Shown piece by piece: positions 43,274 to 52,342 of a stretch of DNA of 64,000 nucleotides (position 1 is its first letter; the number at the start of each line of letters is the position of its first letter). This stretch comes from Chryseobacterium lathyri (GTDB taxonomy: Bacteria; Bacteroidota; Bacteroidia; Flavobacteriales; Weeksellaceae). A program made the translations under genes and the position numbers. The DNA lies in NCBI RefSeq assembly GCF_003290185.1, contig NZ_QNFY01000012.1, positions 1-64,000 on the forward strand. The letters run 5' to 3'. The notes below the pieces were generated by a model, which saw nothing but the letters and a program-made list of their open reading frames with translations, had not been told where the DNA came from and made no database searches.

Positions 43274-44617
43274 ATGGAAGATATGCTCATTTACAACTAT
43301 CATAGACCCTCGTCTCTGATAAAAAAAGATGTATCCGAAGAATTATTCCTGTCCAAGTATAGCGAAATTCAGAAAAATACAGATGCTCCCTGCTTTTTTT
43401 GGGGAGATGTCAGCCAGCCGTTTATATTGGCAAGATGCCTTATCACACTTTCTAATATTGTGAAATCAAGCTTTAACCTGTCGCCGTTTCATATGGCTTT
43501 GCTTAAAGACCCTATTGTTACTGCCGGAAACAGCAGGCTGCGTTTTGAAGGATTTTCACACTGTGCCGGTGTTTACGCCAGAGTAGATGTACTGCCGGAT
43601 GGTCTGCATGGTGAATTTCTGGAAAATGGAACTACCAATGTAGATTTTAACCAGTCGATGATTACTGCTTTAGGAAGTATACGTCCCAATGAAAAAATAA
43701 TGCTTTCCGTGGGAGAAAAAGAAGTCGGACTTTACAAAGAAGAGGAAAAAGTGATCGAACGGAAGGTTCCGTTGCCTGTAAAATGGATCAAAGGATTGAG
43801 TACTGTTCAGATTTATCTGTCCGAATCGGAAAAGCTTCATTGCTTTAATAAAATCCAGACCCAGCAGCTCTTCAGAGGAATACCGAAAGGATCTGTAAAA
43901 TCAGATTACTACCTAATCATCAGAGGAAATAAACCCATGTTTTCGCCGGTAAAATCAGCCGATTCGATTTGTATTGGCGGACTTCACAGGCTGCGCCTGC
44001 TGGAACCTCTTCTTCCTTATATTGACCAGATGCAGGTATTTCCACATGTTGACATGCAATCTACTACATGGCAGCTTTATATGGGAAATATAAAGTTCAG
44101 CTTTTCATTGTCAAGAGAAACCTGGCGAGGATTTTCTGGGGAAGGAGCAATACTGGACAGCCTGATCGATAATATTTCTGATGAATGGATCAATGCACTG
44201 GATAAATACGCTTATGCCAATCAGTCTTTTAACCCTTCGGCATTTGCCTTAGAAGAAAATATAAGTCTGAAAAAAACAGAAAATCTTACAGGAAGATTGG
44301 CTGCTATGGGACTTTTGGGTTATGATCTGGATGATAAGGGATTTTTCTATCGAAGGCTGCCATTTAAGCTCAATAGAATTGCAGGTTTAAATCCACGGAT
44401 GAAAAATGCAGAAAAGCTTATTGCAGAAGGAAAGGTAGAGATTTTAAATAAAATTGCAGCCAGAACCGAAGCCAGAGTAGAAGGCACCGACGTACATCAC
44501 ACGGTGATCATAGATCATGATAAAGAACGGTGTACTTGCGAATGGTTCAGCAAATACCAAGGCGAAAGAGGACCATGTAAACACGTTCTGGCCGTAAAGA
44601 AATTAATATATGACTAA
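43274..44617 (+). CDS. SWIM zinc-finger protein
   Basis: The protein has 447 residues. A C-terminal SWIM motif (about 418-440) has the C-x-C-x(n)-C-x-H pattern: RCTCEWFSKYQGERGPCKHV. The N-terminal 400 residues are of unknown fold (YNYHRPSSLIKKDVSEELFL start). SWIM fingers bind nucleic acid or protein. It is translated with the DUF6493-like protein, four bases apart, and is the counterpart of E. coli YehQ by layout. A terminator follows. Confidence 0.8.
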   Translation: MEDMLIYNYHRPSSLIKKDVSEELFLSKYSEIQKNTDAPCFFWGDVSQPFILARCLITLSNIVKSSFNLSPFHMALLKDPIVTAGNSRLRFEGFSHCAGVYARVDVLPDGLHGEFLENGTTNVDFNQSMITALGSIRPNEKIMLSVGEKEVGLYKEEEKVIERKVPLPVKWIKGLSTVQIYLSESEKLHCFNKIQTQQLFRGIPKGSVKSDYYLIIRGNKPMFSPVKSADSICIGGLHRLRLLEPLLPYIDQMQVFPHVDMQSTTWQLYMGNIKFSFSLSRETWRGFSGEGAILDSLIDNISDEWINALDKYAYANQSFNPSAFALEENISLKKTENLTGRLAAMGLLGYDLDDKGFFYRRLPFKLNRIAGLNPRMKNAEKLIAEGKVEILNKIAARTEARVEGTDVHHTVIIDHDKERCTCEWFSKYQGERGPCKHVLAVKKLIYD

Positions 44618-44619
44618 CT

Positions 44620-44655
44620 AAAAGGACAGCTTCTGAAAATAAGTCTGTCCTTTTT
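44620..44655. terminator. Terminator between the SWIM and VOC genes
   Basis: AAAAGGACAG (44620-44629) pairs with CTGTCCTTTT (44645-44654). It serves convergent genes. Confidence 0.75.
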
Positions 44656-45103
44656 ATTCATGGATCTTCATCCATTCTTCATAGGAAAGTACGCCCAATT
44701 CCGGTCTCCCTTCGCCTTCAAGGACTGAAATAAATTCAAGCTGATTACCGTCCGGATCATTAAAATAGATGGCAAGTGCTGGCATCCATGCAAAGACCAT
44801 AGGCTCATCTTTGCCGTCTTTTAGAAAATTATAAGGCTTCAGTTCTTTTTTCTTCAGAAAATTTGCAGAATGATTTAAGATGTCCTCCTTGCTGCTTGAA
44901 AAAGCAAAATGTCTTATCTGAAGGTTTTCCTTCTGTTCCCACAATCCCAACATGAATTCTTTACCTTCACCGATCCACAAAAATGCAATGGGACGTGTTT
45001 CATCCCTATGTGCCAGTTTCAATCCCAATACCTCAGTATAAAATTTGATAGATTTCTCTAAATTGCTTACCTGAATGTGGGTTTCATATAATCCTTTGAT
45101 CAT
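44654..45103 (-). CDS. VOC-family (glyoxalase-like) protein
   Basis: The protein has 149 residues. The first module is GLYETHIQVSNLEKSIKFY-TEVLGL, then AFLWIGEGKEFMLGLW. The second is IRHFAFSSSKEDIL and (A)IYFNDPDGNQLEFISVLEG, with His9, His in RHFAF and the late Glu as probable metal ligands. Such proteins include fosfomycin- or bleomycin-type resistance enzymes and lactoylglutathione lyases; the substrate here is unknown. Confidence 0.88.
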   Translation of the reverse strand: MIKGLYETHIQVSNLEKSIKFYTEVLGLKLAHRDETRPIAFLWIGEGKEFMLGLWEQKENLQIRHFAFSSSKEDILNHSANFLKKKELKPYNFLKDGKDEPMVFAWMPALAIYFNDPDGNQLEFISVLEGEGRPELGVLSYEEWMKIHE

Positions 45104-45559
45104 GATTTTATTTTTATACCCACAAAGCTAGGCAATGCGTCTCCAACAATATAAGTTCTGTGATTCCTTTATTTGAATTGAGTAATAGAAAAATTTTATT
45201 TAAAGAAAAAAGAACTTATTATTAAAATTCAATAGGAGTGGGCTTTAACCCGCTTACAAAACGTAATCATAACTATTGGTTTCAGCCAAAACTTAAATTT
45301 TCAAGTATAAATTTCCATCCTCTGTACCAAGTGCAATGTAAAATTGGTTAAAAAAATTATCTGAACTAGAGGTCTTAAAAGTGAAGCACTAACAAAAGTT
45401 TCGAGAGATAAATCTGAACTCTTTAAAGCCAATTTTCTTGGAGCAAGTTATCCATTATCTATAGTAATACTTGCGTTGATATACTTATCAATGAACATAC
45501 TATAAATCATCTAGATATTTTGACAATATAAATAAAAGAGGTGAAGTCACCTCTTTTCA
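45104..45559. other. Intergenic with palindromic repeat
   Basis: No gene is seen. At 45238-45255, GTGGGCTTTAACCCGC is a hairpin, followed by TTGGTTTCAGCCAAAACTT, a type of intergenic element seen again in part near 57242-57272. A terminator lies at 45534-45557. Confidence 0.5.
45534..45557. terminator. Bidirectional terminator after HTH pair copy 2
   Basis: AAAAGAGGTGA (45534-45544), AG, TCACCTCTTTT (45547-45557): 11 perfect pairs with A/T tails. Confidence 0.8.
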
Positions 45560-45868
45560 TCAAACTAAAAACATCTTTCTCCATTTCGCAACTGTATTTC
45601 TGCTAAGATTAAAATATTCTGCCAATTGACTATTATTATATTTGTGTTTTTTTTGATAAATTAATATTTCTAAAATTGCAGATTTGTCATACGATTTGTG
45701 TTTTTGGTGGCTCTGGCTTTTTACTCCAAAAATGATCTCATTAAGCGAAATGACATCCATGGAAGATAGTTCATCTTTTTGTAAAATATTTCTACAACGA
45801 GAAATCTTATCTGGATATTCTGCATTTAAAATATCCAAGTAGATTTTTTTATAATCCGGATGATGCAT
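45560..45868 (-). CDS. HTH protein B (copy 2)
   Basis: The protein is 102 residues from the ATG ending at 45868. A longer reading to 45961 is open, but MHHPDYKKIYLDILNAEYPD aligns with the other B copies. The C-terminal HTH is (S)AILEILIYQKKHKYNNSQLA, then EYFNLSRNTVAKWRKMFLV, closest to copy 1. It overlaps protein A by 20 bases, so translation is probably coupled. Confidence 0.72.
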   Translation of the reverse strand: MHHPDYKKIYLDILNAEYPDKISRCRNILQKDELSSMDVISLNEIIFGVKSQSHQKHKSYDKSAILEILIYQKKHKYNNSQLAEYFNLSRNTVAKWRKMFLV

Positions 45869-46283
45869 TAGTTTTGTATTTATTAATCCATTTATATAAA
45901 GTGGTCTTGGGAATTTTGTATTCTTCCATAACCTGATTTTTTGTTTTTTTTCCAGTATCAATTTGTTTTATAATAAAATCTATAATTTCTCTGGTATACA
46001 TATTTTTTCGAAAATGAGGGAAATTCTTTTTTTCCACAGTTTCTACTATTTTGCTCGGTGGAGAATACAAGGTAAGATGATGAGAATATAATCGGAAAAA
46101 ATCATACTTCAATAGCTTACACCATTTTAATAATAAATTTGACTCAAGGCTTTCTGATGTATACATTTGATCAATATCCAATTCTGAACATTTGAAAAAA
46201 TTACAAATTCGGGAATTTTCCACCTTGCATAATTCAACATACTGTTTCAACAAAGACCCAATATGAATATGTTTGAAATCCAT
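45849..46283 (-). CDS. HTH protein A (copy 2)
   Basis: The protein has 144 residues and is a homologue of the proteins at 12791 and 49135. It has HIHIGSLLKQYVELCKVE, RICNFFKCSELDID, LLLKWCKLLKYDFFRLY, LTLYSPPS, then FRKNMYTREIIDFI and the HTH (EEYKIPKTTLYKWINKY). It lies 59 bases downstream of a pair of secreted proteins on the same strand. Confidence 0.75.
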   Translation of the reverse strand: MDFKHIHIGSLLKQYVELCKVENSRICNFFKCSELDIDQMYTSESLESNLLLKWCKLLKYDFFRLYSHHLTLYSPPSKIVETVEKKNFPHFRKNMYTREIIDFIIKQIDTGKKTKNQVMEEYKIPKTTLYKWINKYKTNASSGL

Positions 46284-46341
46284 TATCTATTTTATTTATG
46301 AATACTCCTATTCAACGTTAGTAAAGTAAAAGCCCAGATTA

Positions 46342-47136
46342 TTAATTAGCTGGAAGAACAATAATTGAAGTTTCATTCCATAGCCCAGCCCCTATATTAT
46401 ACCATGATAAAGTTTGGTCAAATCCGCCCCAGAATGTTGGCACTAAAGTAGTAAGGTAATAAGTTTTTGATATGGCAGAAGAATTATTTATTATGGTTAA
46501 ACCAGTTGCCACTCCATAGCGCAAAACAAATAATCCGCTTATTATATTTCCTGACAAGGCATCTGTAGATGACGAATAGCTTGTGCCATTATAATCCGCC
46601 CAGCAAAAACGGGCATAAAATCCTTTGTTAACACTTCCATCTGTATATTCAGAACTTGTGCCTTTAACAGACAATACCAAGTTGGTTTTAATAATCCATT
46701 TGCCTGGCTCCAAAGTTACTTTTCTTGAAACATAAGCAAGATTAGTGTTTACCGGACCGGAAAAACCATTTCCATCTTCTAAAACAGTTTTTGTTAGAGT
46801 TCTGTTTTTCCATATTACATCGCCATTTAGGTTAATTGTACTTAATAATTTACCATCTCCTTCTGTTCCATCTGCTAACCTGAATGCATTTCCAATATTT
46901 TCAGATTTTATATGCAATTTGGCGGTTGGATCATCCGTACCCATCCCTACTTTTCCATCGGATTTTATCAAAAAATCATTATTTTGCATAGAAGTAGTCT
47001 GATTTGCAGCGTTATCCGAGTTTCCATCTACATGAAATGTGCCTTGCGGAAATTGTGTATTTATTCCTACCTGTCCGGATAAAGAAACAAATGTAAATCC
47101 CGATATTAAAATAAACCATTTATAATTCATAATCAT
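46342..47136 (-). CDS. Secreted protein with VG(V/I)NTQ-PQG-FHVDG start (paralogue 1)
   Basis: The protein has 264 residues with a signal peptide ending at VSLSGQ. The mature start VGINTQFPQGTFHVDGNSDN and KVGMGTDDPTAKLHI are typical of Bacteroidota exported proteins with a tail-fibre-like N-terminal motif. The remainder is beta-rich and ends SIIVLPAN. It is paralogous to the protein encoded just upstream, with 8 bases between them. A structural surface or secreted role is likely; no enzyme motif is visible. Confidence 0.65.
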   Translation of the reverse strand: MIMNYKWFILISGFTFVSLSGQVGINTQFPQGTFHVDGNSDNAANQTTSMQNNDFLIKSDGKVGMGTDDPTAKLHIKSENIGNAFRLADGTEGDGKLLSTINLNGDVIWKNRTLTKTVLEDGNGFSGPVNTNLAYVSRKVTLEPGKWIIKTNLVLSVKGTSSEYTDGSVNKGFYARFCWADYNGTSYSSSTDALSGNIISGLFVLRYGVATGLTIINNSSAISKTYYLTTLVPTFWGGFDQTLSWYNIGAGLWNETSIIVLPAN

Positions 47137-47144
47137 TTTATTTT

Positions 47145-47924
47145 TTAATTAGCAGGATAGGCTATAATAGAATTTTCTCCCCATATTGAAGCTCCAAGAT
47201 TGTCCCAAGTCCCTGAATATACAGGTCCTCCGCTTCCATTGCTAAACACATTTGTTCCGGCCAGATTAAGATAATAGGTGGCGTTACTCGTAGAAGTATT
47301 ATTAATAATACTGGATCCTGAAGCCAATCCATAAGGAGCCACATAGATTCCTGAGTTTAAAGATCCTGTTATATTTGTTGTATTTGCCGCATTAGGTGTA
47401 CTGCTCCACTGAAGCCTTACCCAGGCACCATTCCCATTTGTTGGTGACGGGTTTGCTTTTAATAAAATATTGGTCAATATCAACCATTTACCAGGAGGAA
47501 GAGTAATTGATATATTAGTCCAGATATTAGTATACTGTTCAACGGGACCAGTATATCCGGTAGCAGGGAAACTCCCTACGATGCTTTGTGTCAGAGCTTT
47601 CCATTGTCCGTTTCCATTTGCATCCGACATAAGAACATAGCCTGTCTGTTGTGTACCATCCTCAATTCTTAATGCAGGAGTTGTAGTTGATTTGATATCT
47701 AGTTTTCTACCTGGACTTGTAATCCCAATCCCGACATTTCCACTAGAAGTAACGACAAAGTCATTTGACTGTTGTGCTGCCGAAGGAGTGCCAGAAATGT
47801 TATTATCTTTATTTCCATCTACATGGAATGCACCTTGGGGGTTTTGAGTATTTACACCTACTTGAGCATTCATTAAAGAAGCCCACAGAACAACTCCTAG
47901 GGGGAGAAGAATTTTTTTCATCAT
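47145..47924 (-). CDS. Secreted protein with VGVNTQ-PQG-FHVDG start (paralogue 2)
   Basis: The protein has 259 residues with a signal peptide ending at LMNAQ. It has VGVNTQNPQGAFHVDGNKDN, NVGIGITSPGRKLDI, then (L)PPGKWLILTNILLKA, and ends NSIIAYPAN. It is the first gene of the two-gene secreted operon followed by HTH proteins A and B. Mature domains align along their length with paralogue 1, pointing to tandem duplication. Confidence 0.65.
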   Translation of the reverse strand: MMKKILLPLGVVLWASLMNAQVGVNTQNPQGAFHVDGNKDNNISGTPSAAQQSNDFVVTSSGNVGIGITSPGRKLDIKSTTTPALRIEDGTQQTGYVLMSDANGNGQWKALTQSIVGSFPATGYTGPVEQYTNIWTNISITLPPGKWLILTNILLKANPSPTNGNGAWVRLQWSSTPNAANTTNITGSLNSGIYVAPYGLASGSSIINNTSTSNATYYLNLAGTNVFSNGSGGPVYSGTWDNLGASIWGENSIIAYPAN

Positions 47925-47985
47925 TGTATTTTTTTAAACAGAACAAAGGTAATCTGAGCATAAAATACAATTGATGAAATTAGTT

Positions 47986-48564
47986 TCAGAAATCAGTTTT
48001 TTTTATTTTACTTAACCATTGTGGAGTAACGCCCATAAATTCAGCAATATACTTAGAGGGAACTTTTTTTATGATTTCAGGATATTCTTTTATTAAAGTA
48101 GAATAAAGTATATTTGAGTTTAATGTAATAAGTTTTGATGTCAACTTCTCTTTACTTACAAGTGCTTCTATTATATTTTTATAATAAAAGCTCCTATACT
48201 GATTACTTACTTCTATTAATTTCATTATATCTTCCTTATTATAACAAATAACCTCTGATTTGGTAAATGCTTTAATCTGGCACATAGATGGTAATCCTTC
48301 GAAATAGCATTCTGAAACAACAAAAAAAGGTTGAAAATCAGGGAGATAAAAATTTGTTGTTCTTTCTCTTTCTGATTTTTCATCGAAATACTGTGAAATG
48401 AGACCTCCTTTTTTTACATAAAACATATTTTCTGATATGGAGTCTAAAGCCACAAGAGAATCAAGGCTTTTAACTTCTATCATAGTTCCACATGACAAAA
48501 TATGTTCAACTAGTTGATCGGAGAGCTTATATGATTTAAGAAGCTTTTTTAGTCCATCCATCAT
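47986..48564 (-). CDS. Crp/Fnr-family regulator
   Basis: The protein has 192 residues. The N-terminal cyclic-nucleotide-binding-like barrel spans about 20-110 (MIEVKSLDSLVALDSISENM, YVKKGGLISQYF). A long dimer helix and a short C-terminal HTH follow (VPSKYIAEFMGVTPQWLSKI, about 166-185). The effector-binding signature of true Crp is not evident. It lies upstream of the secreted-protein/HTH operon on the same strand, 61 bases away, and is a candidate regulator of it. Confidence 0.8.
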   Translation of the reverse strand: MMDGLKKLLKSYKLSDQLVEHILSCGTMIEVKSLDSLVALDSISENMFYVKKGGLISQYFDEKSERERTTNFYLPDFQPFFVVSECYFEGLPSMCQIKAFTKSEVICYNKEDIMKLIEVSNQYRSFYYKNIIEALVSKEKLTSKLITLNSNILYSTLIKEYPEIIKKVPSKYIAEFMGVTPQWLSKIKKTDF

Positions 48565-48761
48565 TTTATAAAATTAATCAGTTACTAAACTATGTAATTA
48601 TTTAAATCCGGCATGTGAAACTAATTTAACAAATGCTTAAAATGTTTAATTAGTTTAAATATTCTGTAGCCTTTAAAAAAATTTTATAATGCACATAAAC
48701 CTTTAATAAAGTTACATTGATTTCAGGCTAAAAGAAGAAAGTTTTTCTAATCTTTTACAAA

Positions 48762-48788
48762 AATGCCGGCGAATTATTCGCCGGCATT
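48762..48788. terminator. Terminator overlapping the end of HTH protein B copy 3
   Basis: AATGCCGGCGAAT (48762-48774) pairs with ATTCGCCGGCATT (48776-48788), effectively a small loop. The hairpin includes the stop codon and last codons of the gene at 48774. Confidence 0.6.
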
Positions 48789-49121
48789 AATTACTTGTTC
48801 TATTTCTTCTTCGAAAGCTTTCTTCCAGTTCATGATCGTTGTTCTGCTGATCTTATATTTTCGTGACATATAGCTGGTAGAAAAACCATGCTTATTCTGA
48901 TACTGTAAAAGCTTGAACATGGTTTCCTTATCATAAGTTCTAAGCTTCTGATTGTTGATCTGGCTTTCTTTCGACTGCTCAAAAATCTTTTCGTTGAAAT
49001 TTAACACATCTTCTGTGGTATTCAGCTTTCCTAAGAGCTCTTTGATCTTTGGATCTTTCAGCTTTTCCGGATGCTCCAGCCTCAGCATATCATAATATAT
49101 CTTTTTGTAATTGGGACGCAT
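48774..49121 (-). CDS. HTH protein B (copy 3)
   Basis: The protein is 115 residues from the ATG ending at 49121 (MRPNYKKIYYDMLRLEHPEK), aligned with the other B copies. The open reading to 49217 overlaps protein A out of register and is less likely. The C-terminal HTH is TMFKLLQYQNKHGFSTSYMS, then RKYKISRTTIMNWKKAFEEE. It lies 13 bases after protein A. Confidence 0.72.
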   Translation of the reverse strand: MRPNYKKIYYDMLRLEHPEKLKDPKIKELLGKLNTTEDVLNFNEKIFEQSKESQINNQKLRTYDKETMFKLLQYQNKHGFSTSYMSRKYKISRTTIMNWKKAFEEEIEQVINAGE

Positions 49122-49134
49122 AAAGAATTTCTGT

Positions 49135-49566
49135 TTATCCGTTATTATTATCATTATTTTTCTGAAGCCATCTGTGAAGCGTGCTTTTGGGGATAGAATA
49201 TTCTTTGATGACCTCACCGTAGGTCATCTCGCCGGATAGAATCCTTTTCAGAATAAAATCTTTGATCTCCTGAGTATAAATATTCTTCCTGAAATAAGGA
49301 ATCTTATCAGATTTCTTTTGATTCTTATTTACTGCAGATGGAGGTGCATAAAGGATAAGATGCGAGCTGTAGAGTCTGAAAAAGTCATATTCCAGTAGCT
49401 TGCTCCATCTCAAAAGTAAATCCGTATCTATGGATTTGCTTTGGTATACATTTTCAATAAATTTATCATCCTTATTGAGAAAATTGCAGATCCTTTCCAT
49501 AGATACCTCATTTTCATCAACCATCTCCTTGATAAACTTTCCTATATGAATTTCTTTATATAACAT
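49135..49566 (-). CDS. HTH protein A (copy 3)
   Basis: The protein has 143 residues, with KEIHIGKFIKEMVDENEVSM, RICNFLNKDDKFI, LLLRWSKLLEYDFFRLY, LILYAPPS, then FRKNIYTQEIKDFIL and the HTH (VIKEYSIPKSTLHRWLQK). It is the most diverged of the three A copies and has no secreted-protein gene directly upstream. The gene lies upstream of the Crp/Fnr regulator on the same strand. Confidence 0.75.
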   Translation of the reverse strand: MLYKEIHIGKFIKEMVDENEVSMERICNFLNKDDKFIENVYQSKSIDTDLLLRWSKLLEYDFFRLYSSHLILYAPPSAVNKNQKKSDKIPYFRKNIYTQEIKDFILKRILSGEMTYGEVIKEYSIPKSTLHRWLQKNNDNNNG

Positions 49567-50151
49567 TTATTGAGTACTATTTTTTTAATTCATGAATTAA
49601 AGAAAATAGAAAATATATTACATTCCGGCGAATGACAGCACATTTAAAATACGGGTACGTCGAGAAAATCTCAGCGGCAGCAAAAAAGAAATTTAAGCTT
49701 AGTACCATACTTTGATATATGTACAGTCGACAGTCAGAGGGATGACCGGCCGATATTGTTTCAGGCTCTATGTCTTAAAAAATATTTTATACCTCAATTT
49801 TTCAATTGCTGTATTCTTAGTCATTGATTCATGTGCCTTTATCATGTTCTGTAGGAATATGTCTTTAAAACTTTTTCATACAGTTTTCGTAATATTTTCA
49901 ACTATTAACCTTAGTATGGGCAGATCATACTATCCGTAAAATGTTAATTGATAGTGAATAATCTGCCTGTTAGTTTTCAAATTTAAAGAAAAAATAGAAC
50001 CTAATTCCTAAAAATGCATAAAAAATCTCTTTTAGAATGAATTTTAAATAAAATTAACATATTAATTATACGGGTATGTGAATTATTTCAATCAAAAAGT
50101 TTAAACATTGTAATTGCATTCCATCTTTCAAGTATATACCTTTGCAGCTCA
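49567..50151. other. Intergenic with SulP promoter
   Basis: About 585 bases without a convincing gene between divergent genes. A 75-codon ORF at 49712 has no coding signs. The right end carries the promoter at 50114-50144. Confidence 0.5.
50114..50144 (+). promoter_or_regulatory. Promoter of the SulP gene
   Basis: TTG (50114-50116), 20 bases, TACCTTTG (50137-50144) is a full Bacteroidota promoter. The start codon is at 50152, so the mRNA would be almost leaderless. Confidence 0.65.
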
Positions 50152-51687
50152 ATGAAAAATACCATAAGCTTATTCGATTTTTCGAAAAAAATAAATTATA
50201 AGAACGAACTTCTGGCAGGTTTTACAGTGGCCATGACCATGATCCCTGAATCACTTTCTTTTGCGATTCTGGCTGGATTGTCCCCGCTTACAGGGCTTTA
50301 TGCTGCCTTTATGATGGGACTTATCACGGCAATTTTAGGAGGCCGCCCCGGAATGGTTTCGGGAGGAGCCGGAGCCACTATTGTTGTATTGATCGCTCTG
50401 ATAAAATCTCATGGAATAGAATACCTTTTTGCCGCCGTTGCCCTTGCCGGAATTTTTCAGATACTTGTCGGAGTTTTTAAGCTTGGGAAATTTGTGAGGC
50501 TCATTCCGCAGCCTGTAATGTACGGCTTTTTGAATGGTCTCGCGGTCATTATTTTTATGGCCCAGATAGAACAGTTTAAAATAACAGACAGCACAGGAGC
50601 CATCAGCTGGCTTCAGGGAATGCCTTTATATATTATGGCAGGACTCACAGCTCTTACCATTGCTATTGTATACTTCTTTCCTAAGATCACAAAAGCTGTT
50701 CCTGCATCTTTGGTGGCAATTATCGTAGTTTTTGCGGTGGTTTTTGGTTTTAATATTCCTACAAAAACTGTAGCAGATATAGCACACATCAGTGGAAATC
50801 TTCCAAGTTTTCATATCCCGCAAATTCCTTTTACCTTAGAAACGCTGCAGATCATTTTTCCCTATGCTTTGGTGATGGCTGGGGTTGGTCTTATCGAATC
50901 TCTTCTTACGTTATCCATGGTAGATGAGATCACCAATTCAAAAGGAAATGCCAACAAAGAGTCTGTAGCACAGGGAATAGCCAATATTACCAATGGTTTT
51001 TTCGGAGGAATGGGAGGCTGTGCCATGGTAGCACAGACATTGGTCAATCTCAATGCAGGTTCAAGGGCCAGACTGTCCGGGATTATAGGTTCGGTAATGA
51101 TCCTTGCTATCATCTTATTCGGAGCTCCGTTTATTGAAAGAATACCAATGGCAGCATTGGTGGGAGTTATGATGATGGTTGCCATAGGTACATTTCAGTG
51201 GGTTTCTATCCGGATCGTCAATAAAATGCCGAAGTCCGATATTTTTGTAGGGATTACTGTAGCCCTGATAACGATTATCCTTCACAATCTTGCACTGGCA
51301 GTGCTTGTAGGCGTTATAATTGCTGCATTGGTTTTTGCGTGGGATAATGCCAAGAGAATCAGGGCAAGGAAATCTATCGACGAAAATGGAGTAAAGCATT
51401 ATGAAATATACGGCCCCTTATTTTTTGGTTCAGTAACTGCATTCATGGATAAGTTTGATCTGATGGATGATCCGGATGAAGTTGTAGTAGATTTCAGAGA
51501 AAGCCGCATTGTGGATATGAGTGCTATTGATGCTTTGGATAAACTATCTAAAAAATATAGTCAGCAAAACAAAAAGCTCTATCTGCGCCACCTCAGTGAA
51601 GATTGCCGTGCCATGCTGAAAAATGCGGAGGCCATGATTGAAGTCAATATTCAGGAAGACCCTACGTATAAGGTGATGCCGGAATAA
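50152..51687 (+). CDS. SulP-family anion transporter with STAS domain
   Basis: The protein has 511 residues. About 11-12 membrane segments fill residues 15-400, starting with the family's LLAGFTVAMTMIPESLSFAI-LAGLSPLTGLYAAF. A cytoplasmic C-terminal STAS domain (about 415-505) carries VVVDFRESRIVDMSAIDAL with the conserved DxS. SulP proteins move sulfate, bicarbonate or dicarboxylates with H+ or Na+. No carbonic anhydrase gene is adjacent to hint at bicarbonate. Confidence 0.92.
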   Translation: MKNTISLFDFSKKINYKNELLAGFTVAMTMIPESLSFAILAGLSPLTGLYAAFMMGLITAILGGRPGMVSGGAGATIVVLIALIKSHGIEYLFAAVALAGIFQILVGVFKLGKFVRLIPQPVMYGFLNGLAVIIFMAQIEQFKITDSTGAISWLQGMPLYIMAGLTALTIAIVYFFPKITKAVPASLVAIIVVFAVVFGFNIPTKTVADIAHISGNLPSFHIPQIPFTLETLQIIFPYALVMAGVGLIESLLTLSMVDEITNSKGNANKESVAQGIANITNGFFGGMGGCAMVAQTLVNLNAGSRARLSGIIGSVMILAIILFGAPFIERIPMAALVGVMMMVAIGTFQWVSIRIVNKMPKSDIFVGITVALITIILHNLALAVLVGVIIAALVFAWDNAKRIRARKSIDENGVKHYEIYGPLFFGSVTAFMDKFDLMDDPDEVVVDFRESRIVDMSAIDALDKLSKKYSQQNKKLYLRHLSEDCRAMLKNAEAMIEVNIQEDPTYKVMPE

Positions 51688-52342
51688 GGGGGGAGACTGA
51701 AAGATTTAAAAATTTAAGAATTAAAAGATTTAGAGATTCAGAAATTTAAAAATCTGTTTCAACTGAGAAATCTGTGGGAAGCAAAACATCAACCACAAAG
51801 TCACAAAAGTTTTTTTAAGTTGAATATATCATTCGCATAAAGTGCACTACAGTTTTATGAAAATCTTTGATTTTTCACTTATGTGATCTTCTTGTTTTCA
51901 GGATGGTAAAACTTTTGAAACTAAAGTGATCTAAAGTGTTTAGAATTAAAATCTTTTGTGACTTTTGTGGTTAAATAGTACGCAAAAATTCACAATTGAC
52001 CATTCATATTTCACCCTGCAATAACCAAACAAGGACTGTAAAATCATTTTACAGCCCTCATTTTTTAGGTTACTAATGTATTGGCAATGAAATCCAGTGC
52101 TAAAGAATAGTGCGACAGTTTCATGCTGGTTTTTTTCGAATTTAAACAAATTGTTAAGCCCAACTGAAATCAATAGAAAAACAGGTGAAATTCATAAAAA
52201 TTTCTTAAAACAGAGAAGTACATCATGCTTTTCTAAGAAAAATTTTATCTTTGGGAAGAATACCCAAAGAAACACTTGTTGATGATTAAACAATTTTAAA
52301 TCTTTTTCAAGAAAGCTAAATAAAACTTTTAACTTAAAACTA
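51688..52342. other. Intergenic before the Ter operon
   Basis: About 650 bases without a gene. They hold AATTTAAAAATTT-type repeats (51700-51760), an imperfect hairpin CTGTAAAAT-C-ATTTTACAG (52036-52054) and a TATCTTTG element (52246-52253) that could start the Ter operon. Confidence 0.5.
52246..52253 (+). promoter_or_regulatory. Candidate -7 element of the Ter operon
   Basis: TATCTTTG fits TAnnTTTG, 90 bases before the first gene. No well-placed TTG was found. Confidence 0.35.

Noticed and set aside
49712..49939. 75-codon ORF in the gap before the SulP gene
   Set aside because: Hydrophobic but low-complexity, with no promoter or start context and no recognisable family.
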